A stretch of DNA of 64,000 nt from Riptortus pedestris. Its lineage: Eukaryota > Arthropoda > Insecta > Hemiptera > Alydidae. A program made the position numbers and the translations under genes. The stretch covers positions 104,368,501-104,432,500 of the forward strand of contig CM032230.1 of the NCBI GenBank assembly GCA_019009955.1, given 5' to 3'. Under the pieces are notes generated by a model. It did no database searches. It saw only the letters and a list, made by a program, of their open reading frames with translations, and was not told the origin of the DNA. Shown here piece by piece: positions 22,784 through 34,940 of this stretch; within the stretch, counting starts at the first letter, position 1; each line of letters starts with the position of its first letter.

Positions 22784-23638
22784 TTTTTCTATATGTTGAC
22801 CTTCCGCTATCTATTGGTTAATGCCAATGACATTGGTAATGAGAATTTTGGAGTGCCGTCTAATTTATTCATGATTTATATTTGCATGTGAATTTGTGAT
22901 TTTATTTTCTATTTAATATATTCAAAGGACCTTCCATAGTCGTCTATGAGTATTGGAATCGTATTTTTCCCCACTATTTCAGTATTTCTGGAATGAGTTG
23001 TAGGTTGGCTGGAACAACCAGGTTCTGTTCTGGTAATGGGTGCCCTGTCAATATTCAGAGACCTCCCTTAGTTGTGCATGCTTCCCCCGCATACATCCCC
23101 TAATGAGACCACTCAAATCTATAGCCCGAAAAGGCTCCGTGTTCCCCTTGTTAGATATCACAGCCTCGAGGGAGACACCGTCTTACGGCACAAAAGGGCG
23201 GAATTCGATAGAAGGTCTGGCTCTTATTTTGAGATAGAAAGTTTTCTCGACTACTTAGGGAAATATTTAGAAAATCCTTTCCAACATTTACTTTGGTATC
23301 TCTTTGGAATTGTTATTTGAAGTTTGAAATATCATTCAGTAAATTGCATTTCTTGGAACTTTATATATAGCGATAAGAGAAAATTTTAGAGCTTATCATG
23401 AGAACTCGTAATCATAGGTACGCAATTATCATTCACCTCTTTGCTGTTATGTCAGAAACTTCACTAAGTACGTGCTTTATTTTACATAACTGTAAATGAT
23501 TAATCAGCATACGTCAGTTTTGAAGTGAGTGGTAAACGCACTTTCCCGTCCTCTGAATTCTTAGTTTTGGGAACATGCCCGTTTGCTCATGTATTATTAA
23601 TAAATAGGTCCTCACCGCGAGTGAAAGGATGATTGAAA
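22784..23638. other. Unassigned DNA with a GC-richer patch (23040-23240)
   Basis: Two overlapping short frames (65 and 82 codons) occupy the patch. No family is recognised. Confidence 0.3.
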
Positions 23639-23764
23639 GGTCAGCTATTGAGGTTGTACCCGTAATGGGATTTACGAAAACTTTATCAAATGTCCATCGA
23701 TTCTGCTATGGAGATGACGGAAATGACGCCCGTTTAAAATCTCGCGCGCACGTGTGTGTGAGTG

Positions 23765-23799
<35 letters not shown>

Positions 23800-24583
23800 C
23801 TATGAACGCTCTTGGTATGTAAAACTGAAGATCGAGTTCGTTTACGCCTAAAATTGGACCAGGGGGGTTTAGAGGAAAACATGTCGAAATATCTCTGTTT
23901 CTCTGCCTCGGATTGAAAATGTGTATATAATCAATCTTAGTGCAGATTTAATGTTCTATAAATGCTGTTAAATACATGGTTTCTTTATCTTTAATATTTA
24001 CCGAGATATTGGGTATTTATTACATTTTTGCCTTCAGTAAACTCCCAATTCCAGTCATCGTACGTTAAGAATAAGGCAATATATCATGAACCATCTTACT
24101 TCAAGCTGAAACTCCAAATACTGTTTTCAAAAACCTTTTCTAGATGAGATATATGCAAATATTTTTTGATGACTCCTCCCCCCCCCACCCCGTCTTTTGT
24201 TCTTAGATTACTAAAATTGGAGTTATTGAGATTATACTGATTCATTATAAATTACAGTACTAGATACAATTAATAGTTTTCAATAAAGTGAATTTATTGT
24301 ATTCAGATATATTTCTGTGATTGTTTTTTGTCGTATGAAGAATATTTTCTATCTATCTATTAAACTCTGAGGGGTTGCCTGACCTGTTTATTTACAATTC
24401 AGACGCTTCCTGTTTTAGAGGTTATCAACATGTAAATGGACTGTATAATTTCTCATCATCATTTGTATTTATTCACATAATATTCCCGAAGGTGTTATGT
24501 GTTACCAGTATTTAGATTTATCTATTGTAAAACTTCACGTGGGAAACCTGCTTAGTTTACGTAGCCCCTGGGTGATGGAAATT
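23639..24583 (+). mobile_element. HLE copy, long composite, subfamily B
   Basis: The 5' part begins at TCAGCTATTGAGGTTGTAC, so the first 20 or so bases are lost. A (GT)/(TA) microsatellite lies at 23750-23800. The module, a C-run (24180-24189) and a B-type end (GTGTTACCAGTATTTAGATT...) follow. It finishes at ACGTAGCCCCTGGGT near 24583. The stretch 24240-24460 does not match other copies and may be an insertion or a subfamily-specific segment. Confidence 0.72.
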
Positions 24584-25587
24584 TCTTCTTTTTGGCGTTT
24601 TTAGCCTCCCATACACATTATATTAGGCTATTATATATTTAATCATCTCAATTGCTGGTTAAATTTCAAATATTGTTTATTTTCAATGGAGGGTTAGGGA
24701 TCTTATCAAGGAAAAATTTAGAATGTATGTGATAAGTCGCCATCTTTGTGTAATTCCGTCACTTGTGTAACGGACTTTTCTATAATTTTGCCAACAAGTC
24801 GTATGTTAATTAGCCAATACTGTGTAATATTGAATGGAGAGCAATTCGATGACCTTTCTATAGATGATTATCACCTTTGTAGGGAAACGAACTATTGATT
24901 ATCGGTATTCCTGTATGGAATAGCATAATTGATGAGAAAATAGGCCAATTAGTGTACAGTAATGTATGTATTATTAAAATCTTTACCCATTTTGGTCTCG
25001 ATGAATATTGCATATAGTGGCCCAATTCTACTCTACTTGCGTGTTTTGATATTTTTCATAATTTATATGCATTGTGCTTCGCGTGAAGTGAATTTCTCCT
25101 GAAGGAATACTAATCACTGCATTTGTGTTCCTTTGCCCACCGAATGAATGTTTGATAGTCAACTTAACAAATCGTAGCGGAAAGATTGTGTGGATAATTT
25201 CTGTTGAGAGTTAGCCTTTAATTAATTTATTTTGAGCATTCAAATCTCAACCGATATTTGGAATGGTTCGTTTGGAAATATTTCAGCTTTTTCGATGCCG
25301 GTTCTCCCTCCAGAAATAATGACACTTTGGTTAATGGGAATTGTAAATTAAACATATATATGGAAATAAGGGCCATGGTTCTAATTGATAGTTTTTATCA
25401 AGAACAATTTCTATATTGTCCATCCCATACTTCCTGATTGCTTCTTTAATAGGATGGTTGCAATCCTCATTATTTAGGAATATATTTCTGGCTGGGTGGC
25501 AAATTTGTGAGGACTCTTCAAAATAATATGTTATGCATAACCAATTCCGTCTATAATTTAAAGGTGTTTCACCAATATATTATTATT
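24584..25587. other. Mostly anonymous AT-rich DNA
   Basis: A faint HLE-like end (GTAACGGACTTTTC, about 24775) is present but too weak to call. Nothing else is recognised. Confidence 0.35.
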
Positions 25588-25725
25588 ATAAGCTGATTTT
25601 TCTTAAGGGAAATCTGCTAAAATGAAACCACCATCGTTAATATTTGAAATAAAACAACATTTATATTCAATTAAATTTCCAAAAAGAATAGTTCAATAAA
25701 ATATTTTAATCGGTCGCATACAACT
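25588..25725 (-). mobile_element. HLE 5' terminus joined to an HLE internal fragment
   Basis: GCTGATTTTTCTTAAGGG and AAATCTGCTA (ending 25617) form a minimal 5' end. From 25632 the module CGTTAATATTTGAAATAAAA follows in the same orientation. Confidence 0.6.
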
Positions 25726-26152
25726 TTACAATGTAACAATTAGCCGCACAGTTCTGAAATATCTTAATTTTATGAAGCCCTATTTGTTGTAGCAGTTTGT
25801 CCCTATTGGTAGTGGAAGGACTATAAGCCCCTGCTCTTAAACCCAGTTAGTGAAGATTAAGAGATCTCTTTAGCGCTCACTGGTCATTAGGTTTTATCTC
25901 TAGCAGCTCTATTAGCGACTTCATGTGTCCACTCCACTGATGTTTTTCTTCAGTTATAGACCCTCTGCTCCTCTAGGTAAACTCTCTTAGAATGTTTTCA
26001 AAGTACTTACACTAATCTCTTCTGTGCCCCTGCGTTTGACATTTTAAACACTGCCACAAAAGAATTTTGTATTACACTGTACAAAACATGCTGTGTAAAT
26101 GTAATTTCAAATTTCACGCAGATGATTTTATTTCATATTTAGTTGAAAAAAA
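25726..26152. other. Anonymous DNA
   Basis: Nothing is recognised. Confidence 0.4.
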
Positions 26153-26745
26153 GTCCGTCACGCAGGGGCTGCGTAAACTAAGCAGATTTCCTATGTGAAG
26201 TTTAGCAATAAAGAAATCTGCATACTGGTAACACAACACCACCGTAAGTAAATACAAACGGTAATGAGAAATCGTTCAGTTAATTTTAATAAACACCCAA
26301 CTGAAACGGATTCTGAATTGTAAGAATAATTTATATTTTAATAACTCAAATTTTAGTAGTCCAAGAACTAAAGAGGGGGAGGGGGGCGGATGAACAGAAC
26401 GTATTTGCATAAATCTCAAAAGTAACGAAGGTTAGGTAAGGTTAGAAAGCACAGAATAGGTTAGAAGCTTCCGCCAGAGCCGAGCTCGGCCGAACTAACC
26501 CGAACAACACCCGACCACAGACTTCATAAAAATGCAAATATCTCGGTTAATATTCAAGATAGAGAATAAGTGTACATAACAATATTTATAGAAAATGTAA
26601 TTTGCAATAAGATTGGTTCTATACAATTTTTCGATCCGATGCATAATAACGAAGATATTTCGAACTTTCGAAAATCCCCCCCTCTAAACCCCCCCCCTCC
26701 CTCTAGTACGATTTCAGCCATTAACGAACTTGATCTGTCTTTTCT
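26153..26745 (-). mobile_element. HLE copy, 5'-truncated, subfamily B
   Basis: The plus strand starts GTCCGTCACGCAGGGGCTGC at 26153 with a perfect terminal hairpin. Then come the B-type ACACAACACCACCGTAAG segment, a GGTTAGGTAAGGTTAG patch, the module and the C-rich tract. It breaks off near 26745, before the microsatellite. Confidence 0.85.
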
Positions 26746-27101
26746 GTGTCAAATCTGTGTCAGATTTTCAGGGTGTTCAACACGTGGGAAATTTGCGCTT
26801 ATTTTACGAGGTGGAGAAATTTGTTGTTGCATTTTTGTATTATTGGTGTATTTAGAGTGAAGCGATGTAATGCCTTCATTAGGAGTGAGAATTTTAACTA
26901 TACGAATATTGTATAATGGTGATTTCCATTCTTATTGAAATATATTAGAATTAATGTTATTACACAATATTATTATCTATTATAACTTTTTTAAATGTTT
27001 TTCCTTTTTACACTACCCATGCACAGAAGGGCTATATTTCCTGTATATTCCATATAAAGTATATAACATCAATTTTTTTTATCTATTAAATTAATAACAT
27101 A
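26746..27101. other. Anonymous DNA with a possible HLE end scrap
   Basis: ACACGTGGGAAATTTGCGCT at about 26780 resembles an HLE 3' subterminal segment, but no hairpin follows. The rest is unassigned. Confidence 0.3.
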
Positions 27102-27887
27102 TCTAATATATACAATTTCCATGTCACAATGTTAGTTAGCGTACTCCTCCGAAACGGCTTTACCGATTTTTAGGGAATGGGCTACTATCTATTTTTCATA
27201 CTCCTAATTGATAAGGGTTGGTCACCCTTAACATTTTTTTTTTAATTTTTAGACGAAATTTTTTGTTTTTATTTTTTATAATGTGGCATTAAAAAATACA
27301 TACAACGCTAGATTTTTACTTTTTTATCGCCAACCCCTATTTTTTTATAGCCATTTTAGTAAATTAATCATTATCATCCCGCTTGATAACTGATCAATTA
27401 TAGTGTTTTTAACTGTACTTCGATTAAAATACAAATTTGCAATGACAATCAACAAATCCCAAGGCCAAACGATGCCTATTTGTGGCTTAGATTTGAGTAC
27501 ACCATGTTTTTCACACGGGCAATTGTACGTAGCATGCTCTCGAGTGGGTAAACCATCCAGTTTGTTTGTGCTCGCTAAAGATGGGCTAACAAAAAATATT
27601 GTTCACGCTATAGCATTAAAAGATTAATGTTGTTTGTTAGTGTTACTGTCGTAATTAATATGTGATATGTAATTTTAAGAAATAAACTATAATAAATAAA
27701 AAATAATATTGTTTGGCGTTTGTTATTTTTATATTCCCTTATCGTTCATAGCGCTCCATGCCTATTTCACGCATATACCACATACTTACACACTTATAAT
27801 AAGTAAGTTACTTTTTGTCTACACTAGAATTTATCTAGAAACTAGAAATAATTTATATGGCAAAACAACGTTTGCCGGGTTATCTAG
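27102..27887 (+). mobile_element. Helitron, internally deleted, carrying a helicase tail
   Basis: The 5' end TCTAATATATACAATTTCC follows an A, and the inner CTCCTCCGAAACGGCTTTAC is the usual Helitron subterminal motif. The 3' end has a hairpin (GGCAAA...TTTGCC) followed by GGGTTATCTAG and a host T. Start TC, end CTAG and insertion between A and T are the defining Helitron features. At 786 bp it is far too short for a full Rep/helicase gene. Confidence 0.9.
27403..27627 (+). pseudogene. Helitron helicase C-terminal remnant
   Basis: This open frame of about 74 codons ends the Pif1-like SF1 helicase of an autonomous Helitron. AMTINKSQGQT is helicase motif V and GQLYVACSRVGKPSSLFVLA contains motif VI with its Arg. 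The run TKNIVHAIALKD is the usual end of Helitron helicases. The Rep domain with its HUH motif and helicase motifs I-IV are absent, so the product is inactive. It lies about 260 bp before the Helitron 3' hairpin, the normal position, which shows an internal deletion from an autonomous parent. Confidence 0.92.
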
Positions 27888-28929
27888 TATTATTATATAA
27901 CAATAAAATTAGATTTTTAACAAAATTAGCGATGTTTTATTTTATCGTTGTCCATTTAATATAAAATGGTCGCCATGAAACCTGCAATGTTGGGCATTAG
28001 ATTACACTTTAGCCACGATTAGCTCCATCCATGGCTTCTCGTTGTAGATCCCAGATCTTTTCGTGTCAGATTCGAATCAATGGAAATGAATAATAATTGA
28101 CTTGTTATTGTATGTTGGTTATTTATTTTTGCGGCTTTCTATTATAAGTGATGTTTCTTTTATTATTTTAGTATATGCAAGATTTCCTCCTTTCCCCCTC
28201 CTAAAATGATGGGGTGCCTAAAATATTAGAAATTTCTGACTTAATTGAAATTTATGCTGTATTTTAAAAACATTAGATGTTTTAGAAGTCTTTTATGTTT
28301 CCGATCTTGCTTATTTTTTGTACACTAGAAGTCATGCATTTTGAACCTTAACTATCTGAAACATAATTACTGGTTAGTTCAATATCTCTTGTATTTGGAG
28401 AGCCTCTACAAAATATTTTTACTTCTTGCTCAAGAGGTATCAATGTTCACCGCTATGCATTTTCCCAACCCTTTGGTTGTCTTAGTCATGTGGCTAAGGA
28501 CTTTCTAGTTGGTTCAATGGTTTTTCCAGCATTGGACCAATCGTCTTATTGTTCTTCCGTAGCGGATGCCTGCCTTAATTCCCTGTGGCATACACAGCCT
28601 GCGTTTTAGCGAAAGGAATTGTAAATCCTCTCACATCTCAATTCTATAATTGATGTTCATATATCATGCTGTAATTCAAATACTAACAGAGTTATTTGCA
28701 ATGTTATATCCATAAATGTCTTATGTACATTACATATTAAGTTTATGACAGATGGATAAGAGCGGGGATTTGAAATTGAGGTGAAGCTCTGGTGGCATTA
28801 TTATTGCAATTGACATTTAAGCGTTTGTTATAAAGTAAGGGGTAAATGAAAAATCGTACATTTCATGTTGTATGTAGTATTAATGTTTCATGACCAATCT
28901 AGCTCATTTTAGTTGCTTCTAAAATAAAA
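27888..28929. other. Anonymous AT-rich DNA
   Basis: Nothing is recognised. Confidence 0.45.
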
Positions 28930-29243
28930 ATAAGCTGTTTTCTCTAGTATTATCAATCGTATCGGGAAATGTTTATTTCTGAGATGTAAATCATCTCCAA
29001 TTGTTGTCTATACATTTTTTTCTACAGCTCGAATATTAACGGGTTTAATGTTTTTTTAAATTTTCTTCCTTGAGTTTAACCCGCTACTGCTCATAATATT
29101 TTCATTTAATGTAATCCTGTATCCTAACATCTCAAATCTAGTTTTAATTTCCATTCCTCTTTACATGTGTTTCTAATTCGGGCAGAAATAAGCTTGTAAC
29201 TGATGGAAAATCTGTTTAGTTTACGCATTACCTCCGTTTTTTT
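28930..29243 (+). mobile_element. HLE copy, strongly diverged 3' part
   Basis: CGAATATTAACGGGTTTAAT, a TTGAGTTTAACCCGCTACTG segment and the end GGAAAATCTGTTTAGTTTAC keep the HLE order. The terminal hairpin is nearly lost (ACGCATTACCTCCGT). This looks like an old copy. Confidence 0.5.
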
Positions 29244-29585
29244 TTTGTATGAATGAACTAAATACGGTTGTTGCCGCTAAAAGTGCTGGCGTTAGGACCC
29301 CATAAATTGAATAAAATCAAATCAGGAGAGGAAGGCTTGTGTTTTGAATGCGAACCAACTCGTCAAAGGCAAGAATACAGAGCAGCATCGAGGCCTAATG
29401 TATACTGCGTGCTCTCTTCATAGAATGGACTTCTCTTGTATATTTCCCACTTCTGTCATTCGAATGATAAAATTGTTCATCTGATAAGAGATTTCCTTCA
29501 GACAAGGTATTTAATCAATAAAAATATTGAGTACAATCACTGAAGGGGCAAGTGTGTATTTAGGTGTTCTCACCTAAATCTAAAA
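29244..29585. other. Anonymous DNA
   Basis: Nothing is recognised. Confidence 0.4.
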
Positions 29586-30152
29586 GTCCGTCACACACGG
29601 GCTGAGTAAACTAAGCAGATTTCCCACGTGCGTTGCGTATATGCATTTATCTCAAAACGTAAAAGTTCAATTAGAACCATATTTGGTATTTAGGCTTCAA
29701 AGAAAGTGCACCGCAATATAACAGCTTATAGATAATAAGACATGAGTATGAGTGGGGGTTTAATGAAGGTAGAAAACTAAAAAATGCAAATATCTCAGTT
29801 AATATTGATGTTAGAGAATAAGTGTATATAATATCATTTATAGTTAATTTCATTTTTAATAAGATTGGCTCTATACAATGTTTCGATCCGACGCATAATA
29901 GCGGAGATATTAAGACTTTTTGAAATTCTCCATTCTAAACCCCCCCCCCTCCACCTGGTTGTATTTTATCCGTTAAAGATCTGAATCTTTCTTTTTAAAT
30001 AAAACGATTATATATCAAGTTTGGTAACAATAAGACAAAAATATCAACCGCTAGAACGGATCTCATTTTCGCCATCTGGTAAATGGTATCCATGGACATT
30101 TGAAGAAAATTAAACGCGTTATGAGTTCGACCTCCTTAAGGGAAATCTGCTA
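29586..30152 (-). mobile_element. HLE copy, near full length, subfamily D
   Basis: The plus strand runs from GTCCGTCACACACGGGCTGA at 29586 to CCTTAAGGGAAATCTGCTA at 30152. It has both ends and the D-type module, but the microsatellite and half of the central hairpin are missing (CCGCTAGAACGGATCTC). T residues flank both termini on the element strand. Confidence 0.82.
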
Positions 30153-32309
30153 AAACTATTCAAGAGAATACATTCTTTATTTACAGTAGAAATATCTGTG
30201 GGACTAAAATATCGTTCATTTTTTGTACCTGACATCCAACGCGGTTTTTTGGTCTGGCTGGATTAAAAAGAAAAGAAAAAAAAAACCTTGTCTGGAGTTG
30301 ATCCTGAGTTGGTGTCTTAATGCTTAAATTCCTGGTAAGCCATCGGTCTGCTATATATATTATCTATATGCTTATGTTGAACTTTTTTTGTTGTTTTTGT
30401 GCATGTAACTTATATATTGAAGTTTCTTTCCCTTTATTATCCCATAATTCTCTTATTCTTACTGGCAGGTAGAGATACGTTCACGTGCATTTCTGTTGTC
30501 ATGTTACTGTTCTTATCGGTATCTAAAGCGCTTTGTTGTCAAATTCATTTTATTTGATAGATTAGCTGAGTGTGCAGGACTATTTGGTACACACTATATG
30601 TCATTTTCCGTTTGATGATTTGAAGAGTAGCCGACTGAGCAGTAACTGAACTATTAAAGGATAATGCCATATTGTACAATACTGAAAATATTTGCAGAAA
30701 TATATACTTACGTAAGTATGGTAAACTAGAGGTAAATGGGTAACTGATACGTCTTTCAATCGCCCCAGTCGCAAAATGAGATTGCTATATGAAAATAAAA
30801 AGAACTTAGAGGAACCAAGTGTTGAAACTATGCAGCTCAATTTAACTATATTCCATAGTCATAATTTACTAAGATTTAATTAAAAAAGTTTTTATTGTGT
30901 CAGTATGTTATTTTTAAAACTTTCATTTATAAGTCACAGTCGTTTTATTTCTTTTACTTTATTGTTTTTATTAATTACAGTTGGCCATTAGCGGTTCTCT
31001 GTCTCAATTTATGACAAAGTGAATGCTGTATTTTATTGATTTTATAGAACGCATTACAAAATAAGTGATCAATAACTTATTTACTTTTTATTTGAGAGAA
31101 AAGAATGTTTTCCATTAAATGAGGAAATTGTAACTTTTTCTCTCTCAAAATAAAAAAAAAAAAAATAGATTATTAACTAGGAATATGTTCGGAGACTGTG
31201 CCCTACTTCTGTTTATTCTGTCGCAAAGTTAATTCATAAAAGTTATCGCTTATTTTAAATTTTATATGCCATTGTAAATAATCTCTTCAAATGAAGAAAT
31301 TTTCTTCCACTACTATTTCTTCAAAAAATTTATTATTTACTGGTATTCATTTTTATTTATAAGAACAGAATGGAACAAAAGTCTTTTTATTTATTTATTA
31401 TTTTGTTTTCATTTTTTTAATTAACTGAACTAATTGATGGTGCTATTATGGTTATTTTTCTTTCCCCTACGTAAGTTTGTGTTGAGGTTGGGCTAATAAA
31501 GAAACCTCTAACTCTATAAATATCTTTAAATAGTAAAATACATTTTAACAGAAGAAAATAGAGAGTCTTTTTAGAAGATTATTTTTTAAAATTGTTTTAA
31601 TTGATCGTTGAACTGTTTGTATTTAAAATAAAATTCATTTCGAAATTAATTATTTTCCTCTAATGTTCTAATCACTTAAATGCTGTTTAATTTTTTTTCC
31701 ACAGTGGCTCCAAGAGTTTTATTATTATTATAATTGTTTTTTTTTTTAAATTTAATGTTACTAATTTAAATTCTTTGCAAAGAAATCCATCTAGATTGTC
31801 CCGATTTCCGGCTCGAATGAAGCGTTCTGAATATACACACTGGATATGGTTATTCAATCATACACAAAAACCTAAATAAAAAGAGTCAAATTTTGATAAA
31901 TAAATAAATGTAATAAAAAATATTCTACAAGAAACTTCAAAATTAATTTTGTACTCTTATCCTACTGTTAGAAGTTTTTTAATCAATATTGAGGTTTGCA
32001 TGTTTTTATTTTTGCAGTTGAACATATCTTTATACTTATTTACTTAGTAGATTTGAAATGTCAATTTTGCTGTTTGAAAAACGTTATATAATATCAGACG
32101 AAATTTGTATTTTTTACGTTAAAACATACAAATTTCTTCTTATTCTAGAACCATTGTTTTTTTTAAATATTCTTCATAGTTTTATGACAAGGTCACCAAT
32201 AAAGAACATTTTCTCGCTGAAACTGTATTCATACTGCCCAAAATGTTTTGTGGTTTTCACACCATCAGTGACCATCAGGTTGAGATTATGTTTAGAACAA
32301 AAGGATTTT
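30153..32309. other. Long anonymous AT-rich stretch
   Basis: This is the longest repeat-free stretch of the inner window. It contains a perfect 16-bp palindrome ATACTTACGTAAGTAT at 30704-30719 and several A/T runs. There is no recognised coding region. Confidence 0.5.
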
Positions 32310-32432
32310 TAGCAGATTTCCCTTAAGGGAAATCAGCTATTGAGGTTGTACTCATGACGGAATTATAAAAATTTTTCTTCAAATGTCCATCGATCCTACC
32401 TAGTAGATGACGAAAATGAGGTCCGTTGAAAA

Positions 32433-32494
<62 letters not shown>

Positions 32495-32917
32495 GTGTTA
32501 CCGCTCTAGCGGTCGCAATTTTTTTTTATCGTTACCGAACTCGATATTTAGTCGTTTTATGTAAAAAAAAGAAAGATCAATTTCGTTAGAAGTTGAAATC
32601 GGACCAAGGGGAGGTGGGTTTAGAGGGGAGGAATTTTGAAAATTCGAAATATCTCATTACTATACTTCGGATCGAAAAATTGTACAGAATCAATCTTATT
32701 GCAAATTAAATTTAATATAAATATTGTTATATACATTTATTCTCTATCTTGAATATTAACCAAAATATTTGCATCTCTATTAAATCTGGGCCGCTAACGG
32801 CTGGGTGACTATCCCGCCAAAAACTAGTTCGGCCGTTTCCTTAACTGCTCAACTCTCGTGAAATTTCTCTATTTTAAAACTTCACTTGGGAAATCTGCTT
32901 AGTTTACGCAGCCGGAC
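32310..32917 (+). mobile_element. HLE copy, near full length, subfamily C
   Basis: It starts TAGCAGATTTCCCTTAAGGG with the intact 5' palindrome. A (TA)n tract lies at 32436-32490, with a perfect ACCGCTCTAGCGGT hairpin and a C-type end (AACTAGTTCGGCCGTTTCC). The terminal hairpin has lost about 10 bases (GCAGCC directly joined to GGAC), ending at 32917. Confidence 0.9.
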
Positions 32918-33234
32918 TTTTATTTGAAATATTTCTTAAACAATTATGGCTACTGTCAACCGACTTAAATCGTAGATATGCACTTCCTGTGTTACAAGAG
33001 ACGGGTTGAAGGGAACTGAATAAATTATATTAATGTAGTTTGGCAGAAAACTACAACTTGAAAAGAAATATAACTAGTCCTTATTAAATTCTAAGGTTCG
33101 TCCAGCAATCGGAGAACGCTTAACTTAGGGGAATGTAATACCAACCATTGTGGCATTCGTGTAGTGCAGGGCAGTATCTACTCTGTAACTAATTTTCTCG
33201 GGAAGTACAAACGGGTTATCCAATTCAAAACTTA
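32918..33234. other. Anonymous DNA
   Basis: Nothing is recognised. Confidence 0.4.
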
Positions 33235-33664
33235 AAGTAAATCAGCTACTGATGTTGTGCTCATGCCGCAATTTTCTAAATATTCCTCCAAATGCTCATC
33301 GATCCTATAAATGAGATGACGAAAATGAGTTCTCCGTTATTATGAGTCGGATCGAAAAGTGCTTTAGAACCAACCTTGTTAGACAGTTATTTTTCTACAA
33401 TACATACACATAGACACATATTTTCATTTCTGGAATACTAATTGACTTATTTGTATTTTTTATGTTTTCGGCCTTCAGTAAACACCATATTATAATCCTC
33501 TGACTTTTAGTAACTGAGTAATTTTATTTTTGGGGTAAATTTCAATATCTGTTTGCGTAGCCTTCGTACTTCGGGGGAGAAATACATAAGGTATTGTGAG
33601 ATGAGATTTGTCATTACAACACATGGGAAATCTGCCTACTTTACGCACCCCTGCCCGCCATACT
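33235..33664 (+). mobile_element. HLE copy with internal deletion, subfamily E
   Basis: AATCAGCTACTGATGTTGTG runs to GATGACGAAAATGAG, then jumps to TTCTCCGTTATTATGAGTCG. The microsatellite and central hairpin are deleted. The 3' end is ACATGGGAAATCTGCCTACT with a decayed hairpin near 33664. Confidence 0.75.
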
Positions 33665-34137
33665 TTTTTTTTTATCTAAAACTATCTAGAAGTTTTCTAT
33701 TTTTTATTCCGACATAGCTTCCTCTAAAACAAAACATTAGAATACACATTTGAATCAACAATCTGCTATATATCGCCGATGATGCCTATATCCCATCTTA
33801 GCAGCGCATAGCTCTGGTAATGGTTGTTGAAAGCCCAACTCTAGCTACGAATATAACCAGGAACAGGTTTCGACCGGAAGTGAATAAATTGAACGCAGAC
33901 AGTTGCGTTCATTTTCTCTCAGGTGAGAATCGTAGAATTTATAATACCCATGCTCTAAATAATTGTTAAATGAGGTTTCAAAAATAAATTAGCTTTAATA
34001 GTTAATTCTAAAAATTGTCTGACTATTCAATTATTTGTTTCAGGTAAGTCGTTTGATTCTTACTGCTCACGTAAGTAAACCCATTAGTAATTTTCGAATT
34101 AACTAATATTAGCAAATTTATTTTATTATATAGGATG
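33665..34137. other. Anonymous DNA
   Basis: Nothing is recognised. Confidence 0.4.
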
Positions 34138-34265
34138 AGAGAAATTATTCAGGTTGCACTCATGACGCGATATTCGAAACATTTCTTCAAATTTTATCTA
34201 GACGACGAAAATAAGATTTTACAAATTCACGTGTTTGAGCGTATACGTACATATATATATTTCTT
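34138..34265 (+). mobile_element. HLE 5' fragment
   Basis: AGGTTGCACTCATGACGCGA, ATTTCTTCAAATTTTATC and GACGACGAAAATAAG match the 5' region up to a short TA tract. The remainder is absent. Confidence 0.6.
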
Positions 34266-34743
34266 CTAAATATTAGATATTGGAACATGTACTGTATGAG
34301 ATAGATTCAAATATATACTATCTGACGTTATCAATAAAGAATATATTTTCTAGAGAGCTCAATATTTCCTTGTTTAACACCATATTCAACACTGAAACGA
34401 TTCCTGCAAAGCAGTTGATAATATGTGTTAAATATTGTTAACCGGAAAGTAAGGAGTATTTGGGTGAGTTTACATGTTTGTTTGTTTGTTGGATTTGGAC
34501 CAAAAAAAAATTACGGTCATCAATGCCTTACACTTATTGCACCGTGTTTGAGTTCCCCTACCATAGGAAATCGCGGACATATGTGCGGATTTATATATAT
34601 ATATATATATATATATAATTATTATTTTTTACTTTACATTTTTGGTTTCAACCCCCCTCCTTTTTTTTTTTTTTTTTTTTTTTTTTGGGTAAGACAAATT
34701 CATGCCCTGAAACCTACGTGTTGGCAACACAGGTATTCAATTC
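34266..34743. other. Anonymous DNA with (TA)n and poly-T
   Basis: A TA tract lies at about 34592-34618 and a 24-base T run at about 34663-34686. Nothing else is recognised. Confidence 0.5.
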
Positions 34744-34940
34744 AACTATTAAAAATAAAATAAATTTTCAGACAAACTATTTAAATAAATACTAAAAAAA
34801 AGCTATTATTAATTAGACTAAACCTATAGACTATTAAAATAAAAAATGGAGTTATGGCTATTTAAAAAAAATTACTATTAAATAAAAGCAATAAAATAAG
34901 CTTTAAACATAAAGCTTATTATAATAAACATTAAAGTTAC
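34744..34940 (+). repeat. AT-rich tandem repeat, unit 1
   Basis: A unit of about 197 bp starts AACTATTAAAAATAAAATAA, is repeated immediately from 34941 with high similarity, and contains the uninterrupted sequence AAACCTATAGACTATT at 34821-34836. Confidence 0.85.

Noticed and set aside
24660..24790. Possible further HLE 3' end (GTAACGGACTTTTC)
   Set aside because: No AGCAGATTTCCC complement or hairpin precedes it.
26405..26460. GGTTAGGTAAGGTTAG patches, also at 53632
   Set aside because: They resemble the arthropod TTAGG telomere repeat but are irregular, short and part of the HLE subfamily B sequence.
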